From: Vineibacter terrae
GTDB taxonomy: Bacteria > Pseudomonadota > Alphaproteobacteria > Reyranellales > Reyranellaceae
DNA length: 64,000 nt
Reading direction: 5' to 3'
NCBI RefSeq assembly: GCF_008039615.1
Contig: NZ_VDUZ01000020.1
Location: forward strand, 62,001 to 126,000
Shown: piece after piece, positions 16,794-25,757 of the stretch
How positions within the stretch are numbered: the stretch's first letter is position 1
Layout of the letters: each line of letters begins with the position of its first letter
The notes under the pieces: model-generated
Database searches by the model: none
What the model was told of the DNA's origin: nothing
What the model saw: the letters and a program-made list of their open reading frames with translations, nothing else
Made by a program: the position numbers and the translations under genes

Positions 16794-18401
16794 ATGCTGG
16801 TCATCCGACTGCTCGGCGACATGCAGGTGCTGCGCGACGCCGAGCCGATCGAGCTGCCGCGCTCGCGCAAGACCCGCGCGCTGCTGGGCTTCCTTGCCGC
16901 GACCTGTCAGCCGCACCGCCGCGAGCGGCTGGGCGAGCTGCTGTGGGATGCCGCCGAGGATCCGCGCGGCTCGCTGCGCTGGAGCCTGAGCCAGATCCGC
17001 CTGCTGACGGCGGCGGCGGAACGGCCCCTGGTCATCGCCGACCGCGACACCGTGCGCTTCGATCCGCTGAGCGCGTCGGTGGACCTGACCGTCATCCGGG
17101 CGCTGGTAGCCGACGATCTCGCGACGGCGGCCATCGAGAGGCTGCAGGACGCCGTCGCGGCGTTTCGCGGCGCATTCCTCGGCGATATCGAGCTCGTCGA
17201 CGATCACGCCTTCCGCTCGTGGTGCATCGCGCAGCGGGAGGACGCGCGCCGCCTCCATGCCCTGCTGCGTGCGCAGCTTGCCGAGCGGCTGGCATCGTCG
17301 CCGGACGCGGCCCTGCCGCATGCGCGGGTGCTGGTGACGGTCGAGCCGTCGAGCGAGCTGGCCTGGAGCCGGCTGATCCGCCTTCTGCTCGCCGCCGGCC
17401 GCCACCGCGAGGCGCAGCTGCAATACGAAACGGCCGAGCGGGCGTTGCGCGGCGCGGGCGGTCCTGCCGGTCCGCTGCTGCAGGCCTGGCGCGAGGCATC
17501 GGCGGCAGCCGAGCCGCCGGCACCGTCTGCATCGGCCGCGACCGAGGCGCCGACCGCGGCACAGCCCCGACCCGCGGTCCGCTTCTGTGTCGCGCGCGAC
17601 GGCGTGCGGATCGCGCACAGCGCCGTCGGCACCGGGCCGCCGCTCGTCAGGGTGGCGAACTGGATGACGCATATCGAGCATGACGCGCTCAGCCCGGCCT
17701 GGGGCCACTGGATCCGCGCGTTCTCGCTCAATCACCGCCTGGTGCTGTACGACCAGCGCGGCAGCGGCCTGTCCGACCGCGATGTCGATGATTTTTCGGC
17801 CGACGCGCTGGCCCGCGATCTCGAGGCCGTGGTCGCAGACGCCGGCCTGACGCGGGTGCCGCTGCTGGGATTCTCGCAAGGCTGCGCCGCGGCCATCGCC
17901 TATGCCGTCAAGCATCCCGACCGCGTGAGCCACCTCATTTTCTTCGGCGGTTTCGCGCAAGGGGCGGTGCTGCGCACGCCGCATGATGCCGCGCGCCGCC
18001 AGGCGATGGGTGTCCTGTTCCAGCAGGGCTGGGACCAGGACAATCCGGCCGTGCGCCAGATGATCACGTCCCTCGTGATGCCCGACGCCAGCGGCGAGGC
18101 GATGCGGCGGTTCAACGAGCTGCAGCGTCAGCTCACGTCGTCCGCCAACCTCGCGCGCATCCACGACGTCTGGGGGCATGTCGACATCCGCTCGCTGCTG
18201 CCGCAGGTCCGCTGCCCGACATTGGTCCTGCATGCGCGCGACGATGGCATCACGCCGTTCGAGGAAGGAAGGCGGCTGGCCATCGCCATTCCCGGCGCGC
18301 GCTTCGTGGCGTTGGACAGCCGCAGCCACCTCCTGATCGAGAGCGAGCCGGCATGGCCTCGCTTCCTGGCCGAGGTCCGCACCTTCCTGGGCGAGGGATG
18401 A
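16794..18401 (+). CDS. SARP-type regulator domain fused to an alpha/beta hydrolase
   Basis: A 535-residue two-part protein. Residues 1-95 look like the OmpR-type winged helix of SARP regulators (LRWSLSQIRLL at 61-71), and 95-235 like the bacterial transcriptional activation (BTAD) helical repeats. After an Ala/Pro-rich linker (about 240-262), a hydrolase domain runs to the end with oxyanion and strand motifs, nucleophile Ser361 in GFSQGC, acid in HARDDGITPF and His in DSRSHLL. The hydrolase has intact catalytic residues, so it may be a ligand sensor or a real enzyme. It begins 59 bases after the ThDP gene. Confidence 0.85.
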   Translation: MLVIRLLGDMQVLRDAEPIELPRSRKTRALLGFLAATCQPHRRERLGELLWDAAEDPRGSLRWSLSQIRLLTAAAERPLVIADRDTVRFDPLSASVDLTVIRALVADDLATAAIERLQDAVAAFRGAFLGDIELVDDHAFRSWCIAQREDARRLHALLRAQLAERLASSPDAALPHARVLVTVEPSSELAWSRLIRLLLAAGRHREAQLQYETAERALRGAGGPAGPLLQAWREASAAAEPPAPSASAATEAPTAAQPRPAVRFCVARDGVRIAHSAVGTGPPLVRVANWMTHIEHDALSPAWGHWIRAFSLNHRLVLYDQRGSGLSDRDVDDFSADALARDLEAVVADAGLTRVPLLGFSQGCAAAIAYAVKHPDRVSHLIFFGGFAQGAVLRTPHDAARRQAMGVLFQQGWDQDNPAVRQMITSLVMPDASGEAMRRFNELQRQLTSSANLARIHDVWGHVDIRSLLPQVRCPTLVLHARDDGITPFEEGRRLAIAIPGARFVALDSRSHLLIESEPAWPRFLAEVRTFLGEG

Positions 18402-18488
18402 CGGGATGTGGCGGCGCCGGCGTCCTTGCGGGCGCGGCGGCGCGACTGCATGCTGATGGACAACCGTCGTGTTGGCGAGGAGAAGACC

Positions 18489-19424
18489 ATGTCCATCGAT
18501 GAAGCTGTCCGGGCGGCGTCGGCGCGGACATTGATTGCGACCGGCGTCGGCTTCGCCGACGGCGACTACAAGCCCGTCGAGCAGATCAACGTGTCGGTGC
18601 TGGACTATGGCTTCACCCGCTCCGACGTCACCTATGACGTCGTGCATGTGTGGGACGGCCGGTTCTTCCGGCTCGAGCACCATCTGGACCGCTTCCTGGC
18701 GTCGATGGCCGGGCTGCGCATGAGCATCCCGCATGACCGTGACGCCATCCGGTCGATCCTGATGGAATGCGTGCGCCGCACGGGGCTGCGCGAGGCCTAT
18801 GTCGCCATGCTGTGCACGCGCGGTCGTCCGCCCGCTGGCGTGCGCGACCTGCGCCAGTGCCGCAACCGCTTCGTGGCCTACGCCCTGCCGTTCATATGGA
18901 TCGCCAGCCCCGAGAAGCAGCAGAGCGGGCTCGCCGCTGCCATCGCATCGCGGCCGCGCATCGCGCCGCAATCGGTCGATCCCACGATCAAGAACTACCA
19001 TTGGCTCGACATGGAGCGCAGCCTGTTCGAGGCCTACGACGCCGGCGCCGATACCGTGATCCTGCCGAGCCTGGACGGCACCGTCACCGAAGGACCGGGC
19101 TTCAACGCCTTCGCCGTGGTGAATGGCACCGTCGTCACGCCCGACAGCGGCGTGCTCGAAGGCATCACGCGCCAGACGGTGATCGACATCTGCGGGCGCA
19201 ACGGCATTCCGGTCGAGGTGCGGCCGGTGCCGCTGGCCGAGTTCCGCGACGCCGACGAGATCTTCCTGACCTCGACCGCGGGCGGCGTGATGCCGGTGAC
19301 GCGCCTGGACGGCCGCATCCTGGGCAACGGCGCGCCCGGCGCGATGACCATGCGCATCCGCGACCTCTACTGGACCTGGCATCGCGAGGAGGCGGAAACC
19401 ACACCCGTCGACTACGGCTGCTGA
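18489..19424 (+). CDS. Class IV PLP aminotransferase (branched-chain/D-amino-acid type)
   Basis: A 311-residue enzyme of fold type IV. The PLP lysine is Lys168 in DPTIKNYHWLDM, with the phosphate-binding region EGPGFNAFAVV and the C-terminal STAGGVMPVTRLDG loop. The beginning SVLDYGFTRSDVTYDVVHVWDG is the family's usual substrate-side strand. GAGGAGAAG precedes ATG 18489. The set of residues is closer to D-amino-acid or (R)-amine transaminases than to housekeeping IlvE, judged by eye only. The next gene starts 14 bases after its stop, so they are probably co-transcribed. Confidence 0.87.
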   Translation: MSIDEAVRAASARTLIATGVGFADGDYKPVEQINVSVLDYGFTRSDVTYDVVHVWDGRFFRLEHHLDRFLASMAGLRMSIPHDRDAIRSILMECVRRTGLREAYVAMLCTRGRPPAGVRDLRQCRNRFVAYALPFIWIASPEKQQSGLAAAIASRPRIAPQSVDPTIKNYHWLDMERSLFEAYDAGADTVILPSLDGTVTEGPGFNAFAVVNGTVVTPDSGVLEGITRQTVIDICGRNGIPVEVRPVPLAEFRDADEIFLTSTAGGVMPVTRLDGRILGNGAPGAMTMRIRDLYWTWHREEAETTPVDYGC

Positions 19425-19438
19425 GGCCCGGTCGCATC

Positions 19439-20764
19439 ATGTCGCCGGATATGCCGGTGGTCGACCGGCTCGTCGCCCTGTGGGACCACCTCGGCATCGA
19501 GGCCGCGCATGTCGCGACCCAGGTGCCGGCCGACATCGCCGGCCTGGCGTGCGAGCATGGCCGGCGGCTCGCGGGCGTCGTGCTGTGCACGCCGACGCGG
19601 CTTGATCCGACGCCGTTCGTCGCCGCCGCCGATCGGATCCTGATGGTGTCGGGCGCCAGCGGCCCGACCGTGGGCGCCACGATGCGCGCCGCCGAAAGGA
19701 TGCCGGCCGCCGAGCGCATCGTGCTCGACGGCTACGATGCGCCCGGCTGGGCCGATGTCGCGGCAGACCGGCGCGACACGCTGGGCGATGCGATGCTGGC
19801 CTTCCTCGACCGCGTCAGCGCGCAGGGCCGCCCCGCCGCCCCGCCGCGGATCGGTGCCGGTCACGGCACGCATGCCGGGATCACCTGGCGCATCGACGGC
19901 GCCGGCCCGGCGCTGGTCCTGCTGCCGTTCTTCCTGGCGCCATCGCAATGGGCGCCGCTGCTGCCGCGCCTGGCGGCACGGTTCACCGTCGTGACCCTGG
20001 GCGGCCCGCACCTGGGTGGTGTCGCCGCGCTCGAGGACCGGGCCCGGGCGCCGACCTACCGGGCGATGTTCGCGACGCTGATCGACACGATGGCGCTGGC
20101 GCCTGATGCGGCGATCCTCGATGTCGGCTGTGGCGCGGGCTCGCTCGACCGTCTGCTGGCGCGGCGGTCGACAACGTCGATCACGGCGGCCGACGCCAAT
20201 CCGTTCCTGCTGCGCGAGGCGCAGGCGCTGGCGGCGGCGGAAGGCCTCGATGGCGCGATCCGGTTCCTGGCCGCGAACGCCGAGGCGCTGCCGTTCGCGG
20301 ACGGCGTCTTCGACGGCGCCTGCTCTGTCACCGTGCTCGAGGAATGCGATGCCGACCGCGCGCTGGGCGAGATGATGCGCGTGGTGCGCCCCGGCGGCCG
20401 GATCGGCGTCATCGTGCGGGCCATCGACATGCCGCAGTGGTGGAACCTGCCGGCGCCGGAGGCGATCCGCCGCAAGATCGATGTGCCGCCGCAGTCGGTC
20501 GGCGCGCAAGGCGTGGCCGATGCCAGCCTCTACCGCCGCATGCGCGCGGCCGGGTTGCGCGACCTCGTCTGCTTTCCATCGCTGGTGACGCTCGATCAGC
20601 CGTCGGGGCCGATCTGGCGCTACCGCGAGGACCATGTGCTGTCGCTGCTGTCGGACGATGAGACACGGACATGGCGCGACATGCGCGATGCCGCCAGCCG
20701 CGAGGCGCTGCTCTTCATGGCCCATCCCATGCATTGCGCCGTCGGCACCAGACCGCCGCATTGA
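19439..20764 (+). CDS. Fusion of a degenerate alpha/beta hydrolase-like region and a SAM methyltransferase
   Basis: A 441-residue protein. Residues 1-125 and about 140-195 resemble alpha/beta hydrolase segments (VVDRLVALWDHLGIEAAHV, then VTWRIDGAGPALVLLPFF), but the GxSxG elbow is missing. From about residue 222 a class I methyltransferase follows with motif I ILDVGCGAGSLDRLL, an acidic AADANPF, PFADGVFDGACSV and VVRPGGRIGV. The hydrolase part may have become a binding scaffold. Last gene of the plus-strand group starting at 14649; it converges on a membrane-protein gene across a family A palindrome. Confidence 0.82.
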   Translation: MSPDMPVVDRLVALWDHLGIEAAHVATQVPADIAGLACEHGRRLAGVVLCTPTRLDPTPFVAAADRILMVSGASGPTVGATMRAAERMPAAERIVLDGYDAPGWADVAADRRDTLGDAMLAFLDRVSAQGRPAAPPRIGAGHGTHAGITWRIDGAGPALVLLPFFLAPSQWAPLLPRLAARFTVVTLGGPHLGGVAALEDRARAPTYRAMFATLIDTMALAPDAAILDVGCGAGSLDRLLARRSTTSITAADANPFLLREAQALAAAEGLDGAIRFLAANAEALPFADGVFDGACSVTVLEECDADRALGEMMRVVRPGGRIGVIVRAIDMPQWWNLPAPEAIRRKIDVPPQSVGAQGVADASLYRRMRAAGLRDLVCFPSLVTLDQPSGPIWRYREDHVLSLLSDDETRTWRDMRDAASREALLFMAHPMHCAVGTRPPH

Positions 20765-20812
20765 CGCGGCGGTCCAGCAGGCTGGTAACGGCATCAATGA
20801 GAAGTCGCTGCC

Positions 20813-20897
20813 GTCATCCCGAGCACAGCGAGGGATCTCCCGCGAATGGCGCACCGTGCGTCCCCCGCAGGAGATCCCTCGCTGCGCTCGGGATGAC
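20813..20897 (+). repeat. Palindromic element family A, copy 3
   Basis: An 85-base inverted repeat, GTCATCCCGAGC to GCTCGGGATGAC, with the internal CCCGCGAATGGCG marking plus orientation. It sits between two converging genes. Confidence 0.93.
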
Positions 20898-20927
20898 GGA
20901 TGTATCGGCGATCAGCAAATCCAAGCA

Positions 20928-21518
20928 CTACAGCAGAGTGCCGTAGAAGCGGGCCAGGAAGGACACTTGATAGAGCAGGGCGCCGACGACCAAGGCGGCG
21001 TGGAAGGATGGTCGCGCGATTCGTATCGCCGCGACGCAGAGCGCCAGCGAGCAGGCGATGCGGATCGGGTACTCGAGGCCGAGCGCCTCGAAATGATGGG
21101 CGCCTTTGAGCCAGGTGTCGACGACGTCCATCACGAAGCTGGCGGCGAGCAGGCCGAAGAACCAGGCGCGCCGTGACATGAAGTAGTCCTGGAATCCCTG
21201 GTACTCATGCAGATCGGTGGGGAACAGCAGCGTGCAGAGCAGGAAGAAGACCGACCCGTAGAGCAGCACGAAGACATAGGCCTCGAACGTCCAGCGCGGC
21301 ACGTCGGCCAGGCGGAACTCCCACCACCAGAAGCCGATGACCGACAGCAGCATCCACCCGACCCAGCCCAGGTGGATCCACCAGATCTGCTGGCGCTTGG
21401 GGTGTTGCACGAAGCCGGCGACGCCGTTCAGCAGGCGCGCGATGCTCAGGCCCAGGATGATCCCGACGATGACTCGGACGTGGAGATAGAGATCGGCGTT
21501 GGCGTGCGTGTCGTGCAA
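20928..21518 (-). CDS. Integral membrane protein of unknown function
   Basis: A 196-residue protein with about six hydrophobic segments (for example VIVGIILGLSIARLL, WVGWMLLSVIGFWWW, VFVLLYGSVFFLLCTLLF, and two near the end). I propose a TTG start at 21518 because GAGGA lies seven bases upstream and no ATG is suitably placed before the first membrane segment; a GTG about ten codons later is possible. No family is recognised. It lies 29 bases before the hydrolase-OsmC gene's 3' end in the same direction, so both may share a transcript. Confidence 0.7.
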   Translation of the reverse strand: MHDTHANADLYLHVRVIVGIILGLSIARLLNGVAGFVQHPKRQQIWWIHLGWVGWMLLSVIGFWWWEFRLADVPRWTFEAYVFVLLYGSVFFLLCTLLFPTDLHEYQGFQDYFMSRRAWFFGLLAASFVMDVVDTWLKGAHHFEALGLEYPIRIACSLALCVAAIRIARPSFHAALVVGALLYQVSFLARFYGTLL

Positions 21519-21547
21519 GGCGGTCCTCGCTGCTTCTGGTGCTGCTG

Positions 21548-22780
21548 TCAGTTCGGATCTATGGCACGCTCGCTGGTCTTGATCAGCACCTCCGACGTCA
21601 GTGTCCGGTGCACCGGGCACATGTCGGCGATCTCCAGCAGGCGCTTGCGGGTCGCATCGTCGAGCGTGCCCTGCAGCACGATCTCGCGGTCGATGCGATC
21701 GAGCCGCCCCGACTTGGTCTCGCATTCGTCGCAATCGGTCGCATGGATCTTGGTGTGGCGCAGATGCACCGACACGCGTTCCAGCGGCAGCTGCTTGCGC
21801 TCGGCGTAGAGGCGCAGGGTCATGCTGGTGCAGGCGCCCAGCGCCGCCATCAGCAGGCCGTAGGGATCGGGGCCGCTGTCGAGGCCGCCGGAAGCGACAG
21901 GCTCGTCGGCGCGCAGGCGATGCCGGCCGATGGCGACGTGCTGCTGGAAGCGGCCGCCGCCGGTCTCCTGGACCCGGACGCCGTCGACCGGCGCGTCGTC
22001 GCCGGCATCGGGCGCCGCTGCCGGCGTGAGATAGCGCTCGACCCAGGCGGCGATCACGTTGGCGGCATAGGCGGCATCGCGCGGGCGGCGCAGCAGGTGG
22101 TCGGCGTCGTCCAGCGACACGAAGCTCTTGGGATGCCGAGCCGCGGCGAAGATCGCGCTGGCGTTCTCGATGCCCACGGTGTCGTCGGTCGGCGCATGCA
22201 GGACCAGCAGCGCCCGGCGCAGATGGGCGACGCGCTCGCTCAGCTTCTGGCCGGCGACGTCCTCGAGGAACTGCCGCTGCACGCGGAACGGCCGGCCCGC
22301 CAGCATCACCTCGACCTCGCCCTGGGCGGCGATGTCGGCCAGCCGATCGCCGAAGAGGTGCGTGATGTGGCCGGGGTCGCTGGGAGCGCCGATCGTGGCC
22401 ACGGCGCGCACCTCGGCGATGTCGCCGGCGGCGGCCAGCACGGCGGCGCCGCCGAGGCTGTGGCCGATCAGCAGCTGCGGCGCGGCGTGCGTGCGCCGCA
22501 GGTGATCGGCCGCGGCGATGAGGTCGGCGACGTTGGACGAGAAGTTCGTGTTGGCGAACTCGCCGTCGCTGGCGCCCAGGCCGGTGAAGTCGAAGCGCAG
22601 CACCGCGATGCCCAGCCGCGTCAGGCCCTGGGCGATGCGCGAGGCGGCAAGCACGTCCTTGCCGCAGGTGAAGCAATGCGCGAACAGCGCATAGGCGCGC
22701 GGTGGCGTTTCGGGCAGGTCCAGCAGCGCTGCGAGCCGCTCACCGCGTGCGTTGGGAAAGTTGAAGCGTTGGGCCGGCAT
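21548..22780 (-). CDS. Bifunctional alpha/beta hydrolase / OsmC family protein
   Basis: A 410-residue fusion. Residues 1-255 form an alpha/beta hydrolase with nucleophile elbow GHSLGG and the dipeptide-rich FAHCFTCGKD near residue 35. Residues 270-410 form an OsmC/Ohr-type peroxidase domain, with the catalytic cysteines in LGACTSMTLRLYAERK and in IADMCPVHRTL. OsmC proteins reduce organic hydroperoxides, and this fused form is known in several proteobacteria. ATG 22780 follows AGGAGGATGAC, an excellent ribosome site. It diverges from the peptidase gene. Confidence 0.9.
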   Translation of the reverse strand: MPAQRFNFPNARGERLAALLDLPETPPRAYALFAHCFTCGKDVLAASRIAQGLTRLGIAVLRFDFTGLGASDGEFANTNFSSNVADLIAAADHLRRTHAAPQLLIGHSLGGAAVLAAAGDIAEVRAVATIGAPSDPGHITHLFGDRLADIAAQGEVEVMLAGRPFRVQRQFLEDVAGQKLSERVAHLRRALLVLHAPTDDTVGIENASAIFAAARHPKSFVSLDDADHLLRRPRDAAYAANVIAAWVERYLTPAAAPDAGDDAPVDGVRVQETGGGRFQQHVAIGRHRLRADEPVASGGLDSGPDPYGLLMAALGACTSMTLRLYAERKQLPLERVSVHLRHTKIHATDCDECETKSGRLDRIDREIVLQGTLDDATRKRLLEIADMCPVHRTLTSEVLIKTSERAIDPN

Positions 22781-22889
22781 GTCATCCTCCTGAGCGCTGA
22801 GGCCGTTGTCAGGATACGCCGTCTCGATTGATCTATGATGCCGATCCGCAGTCAATTGTCCGCAAGCTGCATGGAGCAGGCGAGGCGTG

Positions 22890-24341
22890 ATGTCGAGACT
22901 TGGACGCCCGTCGGCGACAATGCTGGACTGGTCCCATCTGGCGGACGGCACACCTGAGTGTCCGCAGGGCACGATTGTCGAGGTCGTCGGCTGGGTGGCG
23001 CCGGTGGCGGAGGGCGCGCGCCACGACTATTTCCTGCTGACGCCGGAGCCGGTCTGCTGCTGGAGTTGCCTGCCGTCCGATCCAGGCCCGTGCATCGAGG
23101 TCCTCGCGGCCGAAGCGATGTCGCTGCCGCCATGTCCCGTACGTCTTCGCGGACGCTGGCACCGGCTGGCGGATGGTGATCCCGGCGACTGGCGCTGGCA
23201 GCTGCGCGAGGCGCGGATCGGCGCCGTCCTGCCCCGGCCCGGTGACGGATTCGGGCTGGGGCGGCGCCTGATGCTGGCCGCGGCGCCGCTGCTCTATCCG
23301 GCCGTCGCGGCGGCGCAGGGCAAGCTGCCGGGTGCAACGCCGGCCCAGCGCATGGAAGACGCGCGCCGGCTGATCTCCCGGACCATCACCGTGGACCTCC
23401 ACAGTCACGCCGGCCGCATCCTCGGGGCCGAGCGGGTCGCCAACCACAGCCCGTTCACGGCGGTCGCCGACCCGATGCGCGAGGGCGGCATGGCGCTGGT
23501 GTGCCTGGCGATGGTGGCCGACACGCCGGTGACCCGCATTCTGCCGGAGCGGCGCATCGTCCCAAGCCGGGCGCCCGAGCCGGGTGAGCTCTACGCCTGG
23601 GGGCAGCGTGCCTTTGCGCGGGTGGTGGACCTGGTGCGCAGCCAGAAGCTGGCGGTGGTCAGCAGCGCTGCCACTCTGGCCGCGGCGCGGCAGCACGGCC
23701 CGGCGGTGGTCATCGCCGCCGAGGGCGCCGACTTCCTCGAGGGCCGTATCGAGCGGCTGCAGGAGGCGCAGGCAGGCTGGCAACTGCGCCACCTGCAGCT
23801 GACGCACTATCGCGTCAACGAGCTGGGCGACATCCAGACCGAGGCGCCGCAGCATGGCGGCCTGACCGACTTCGGCGCCGAGGTCGTCCGTACCTGCAAC
23901 CGGCTGGGCATCGTCGTGGATGTCGCGCACGGCACGTTCGATCTCGTGAAGCGCGCCGCATCCGTCACCACCCGGCCGCTGGTGCTGTCGCACACCTCGC
24001 TGAGCGCCAGACCGGCGCCGCGCAGTCGCCTGATCTCGCCGGATCACGCCCGGCTCGTCGCGCGCACCGGCGGCGTGATCGGCATCTGGCCGCCGACAAC
24101 CATCTTTGCCGACATGGCGGCCTATGTCGCGGGCATCGCCCGCATGGTGGATGTCGTGGGCATCGACCATGTCGGCATCGGCAGCGATATGCTGGGCCTG
24201 CTGTCGCCGGCGGTGTTCGACAGCTACCGCCAGCTGCCCGACCTGGCCGCCGCCCTGCTGGCCGGCGGCTTCAAGGCCGAGGATGCGGCCAAGATCCTCG
24301 GCGGCAACTACATCCGCGTGCTCACGGCGACCGTGGGGTAG
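22890..24341 (+). CDS. M19 (renal dipeptidase) family protein with an extra N-terminal domain
   Basis: A 483-residue protein. Residues 1-118 are a separate beta-rich domain with a cysteine cluster (EPVCCWSCLPSDPGPC) of unknown function. Residues 124-143 (GRRLMLAAAPLLYPAVAAAQ) look like a twin-arginine-type signal peptide placed internally. The rest is an M19 metallo-dipeptidase with zinc ligands in VDLHSHAGR, the bridging Glu in VIAAEGADF, LTHYRVNELGD, and the closing DHVGIGSDMLGL. ATG 22890 follows a GAGG. The order suggests fusion of an upstream gene to a formerly secreted peptidase. Confidence 0.83.
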   Translation: MSRLGRPSATMLDWSHLADGTPECPQGTIVEVVGWVAPVAEGARHDYFLLTPEPVCCWSCLPSDPGPCIEVLAAEAMSLPPCPVRLRGRWHRLADGDPGDWRWQLREARIGAVLPRPGDGFGLGRRLMLAAAPLLYPAVAAAQGKLPGATPAQRMEDARRLISRTITVDLHSHAGRILGAERVANHSPFTAVADPMREGGMALVCLAMVADTPVTRILPERRIVPSRAPEPGELYAWGQRAFARVVDLVRSQKLAVVSSAATLAAARQHGPAVVIAAEGADFLEGRIERLQEAQAGWQLRHLQLTHYRVNELGDIQTEAPQHGGLTDFGAEVVRTCNRLGIVVDVAHGTFDLVKRAASVTTRPLVLSHTSLSARPAPRSRLISPDHARLVARTGGVIGIWPPTTIFADMAAYVAGIARMVDVVGIDHVGIGSDMLGLLSPAVFDSYRQLPDLAAALLAGGFKAEDAAKILGGNYIRVLTATVG

Positions 24342-24356
24342 GTCGTCGCTGGCGGC

Positions 24357-25415
24357 CTATGCCGTCGCCAGCGCGTACACGCCCTCTGCACCGCCGGGCA
24401 GCCGGTGCTGCTGCCAGCTGCGGCCGCCGTCCTCGGTGCCGAACACTTGGCCGCGGCGGGCGGCGCACCAGATGCGATCGGGATTGGCGGCGCTGGGCGC
24501 GACGATCATCAGCGTGCTGTCGATCGACACGTCGTGGTCGAAGCGCTGCCAGCTCTCGCCCAGATCGTGGCTGCGGTAGAGCGAGCCGGCGTCGCTCACC
24601 GCGGCGATGCTGAGCGCGGCGTACATGGTCCGGGGATCGTGCGGCGAGACCTTGATGTCGCGGGCATAGGTCAGGGGCGAGAAGCGGCCGACGCCCATCT
24701 CCGACCAACGCGTGCCGCCGTCGTCGCTGCGGAACAGGCCCATGCGGTTGGCCAGGAACACGGTGCCTGGCTGCGCCGGGCTGATGGCCAGCGCGTGCGA
24801 ATCCATCATGCCTTCGGTTTCGGTGTTGCTGACGATGCGGCTCTTCAGCCGCGGCTGCTCGGCATATTCCAGCAGGCTGTCGTTGCAGCTCTGCCAGGTG
24901 TCGCCGCCGTCGCGGCTGCGGATCACGCCGCCGACCTCGAGCGCGGCATAGAGGTCGTCGGGCCGGTTGGGATCGATGGCCAGGCGGATGACGCGGCAGG
25001 GGAAGCTCATGCGCACCATGCCGCGCGGCTCGGGGGGCGACAGCTCGCGCCAGGTCGCGCCGCCGTCGCGGCTGCGATAGATCGTCGTGCCCTGCGTGCC
25101 GGCATAGATCGTCTGCGAATCCCTGGGGTGGATCGCCAGCGACCAGACCAGGCGCTCCTTGCCGGGCAGGGTCAATGCCGTCCACGTGTCGCCACCGTCG
25201 CTGCTGCGGTAGGGGCCGGCCTGCGTGCCGGCATAGACGACGTTCGGCGCGCCCGGGTGCGTGGCGATGCAGCGCACCTCGGCATTCTCAGGCAGGCCGC
25301 TGTCGAGCGTATCCCATCGCCCCGCTGCGATATCCAGGCGGTAGATGCCCTGCATGGGCGTGTTCTTGTCGGCGCCGAACGCTTGCGCCACGCCGGCATA
25401 GACGTAGGTCTTCAT
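24357..25415 (-). CDS. BNR/Asp-box repeat beta-propeller protein
   Basis: A 352-residue protein made of repeated blades, each with an Asp-box: RSSDGGDTW, RSRDGGATW, RSRDGGDTW, RSDDGGTRW, RSHDLGESW and GTEDGGRSW. This is the layout of sialidase-like/photosynthesis-assembly (Ycf48)-like propellers. No signal peptide is seen at the ATG 25415 (MKTYVYAGVAQAF), so it is probably cytosolic. Catalytic sialidase residues (RIP motif) are absent, so I read it as a binding or scaffold protein. It converges with the peptidase gene at a 15-base gap. Confidence 0.85.
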   Translation of the reverse strand: MKTYVYAGVAQAFGADKNTPMQGIYRLDIAAGRWDTLDSGLPENAEVRCIATHPGAPNVVYAGTQAGPYRSSDGGDTWTALTLPGKERLVWSLAIHPRDSQTIYAGTQGTTIYRSRDGGATWRELSPPEPRGMVRMSFPCRVIRLAIDPNRPDDLYAALEVGGVIRSRDGGDTWQSCNDSLLEYAEQPRLKSRIVSNTETEGMMDSHALAISPAQPGTVFLANRMGLFRSDDGGTRWSEMGVGRFSPLTYARDIKVSPHDPRTMYAALSIAAVSDAGSLYRSHDLGESWQRFDHDVSIDSTLMIVAPSAANPDRIWCAARRGQVFGTEDGGRSWQQHRLPGGAEGVYALATA

Positions 25416-25757
25416 GGTCGCCTCGCCGTTTCCTCCGCTTTGTTGCAGCGAGAATAGCGCGCGGCGAAGGCGCGGAGAAGGCGGCGCCGGGGCACACGCT
25501 GGCATGGCTGGATAGTGCCGGCAGCAGGCCGGGAGTGCCGCCATCCCGAACGCCGCGATAATCTTGGAAACGACAGGAGAACCGTTGCGCCCGGGACGGC
25601 GGCCCGACGATCCGCCGGCGCGGTGGCGCCGGCAATGGTCGGTTCGAGGGGATAAACGCTCGTCCGCGCGATCTATTCCGACATCCGCTCGCTGAAGCCA
25701 CCGATTACGCAGCGATGGTCGCGACGCCTCAGCGTGCCGGCATGGCCGGCGATCTGC
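25416..25757. other. Non-coding gap, 342 bases
   Basis: Between the start of the BNR-protein gene and the end of the AraC gene. It must contain the BNR gene's promoter. I see no convincing gene, palindrome or RNA here. Confidence 0.5.

Noticed and set aside
19439..20764. Possible pseudogene because the hydrolase elbow is missing
   Set aside because: The frame is intact and the methyltransferase motifs are complete, so it is more likely a working fusion.
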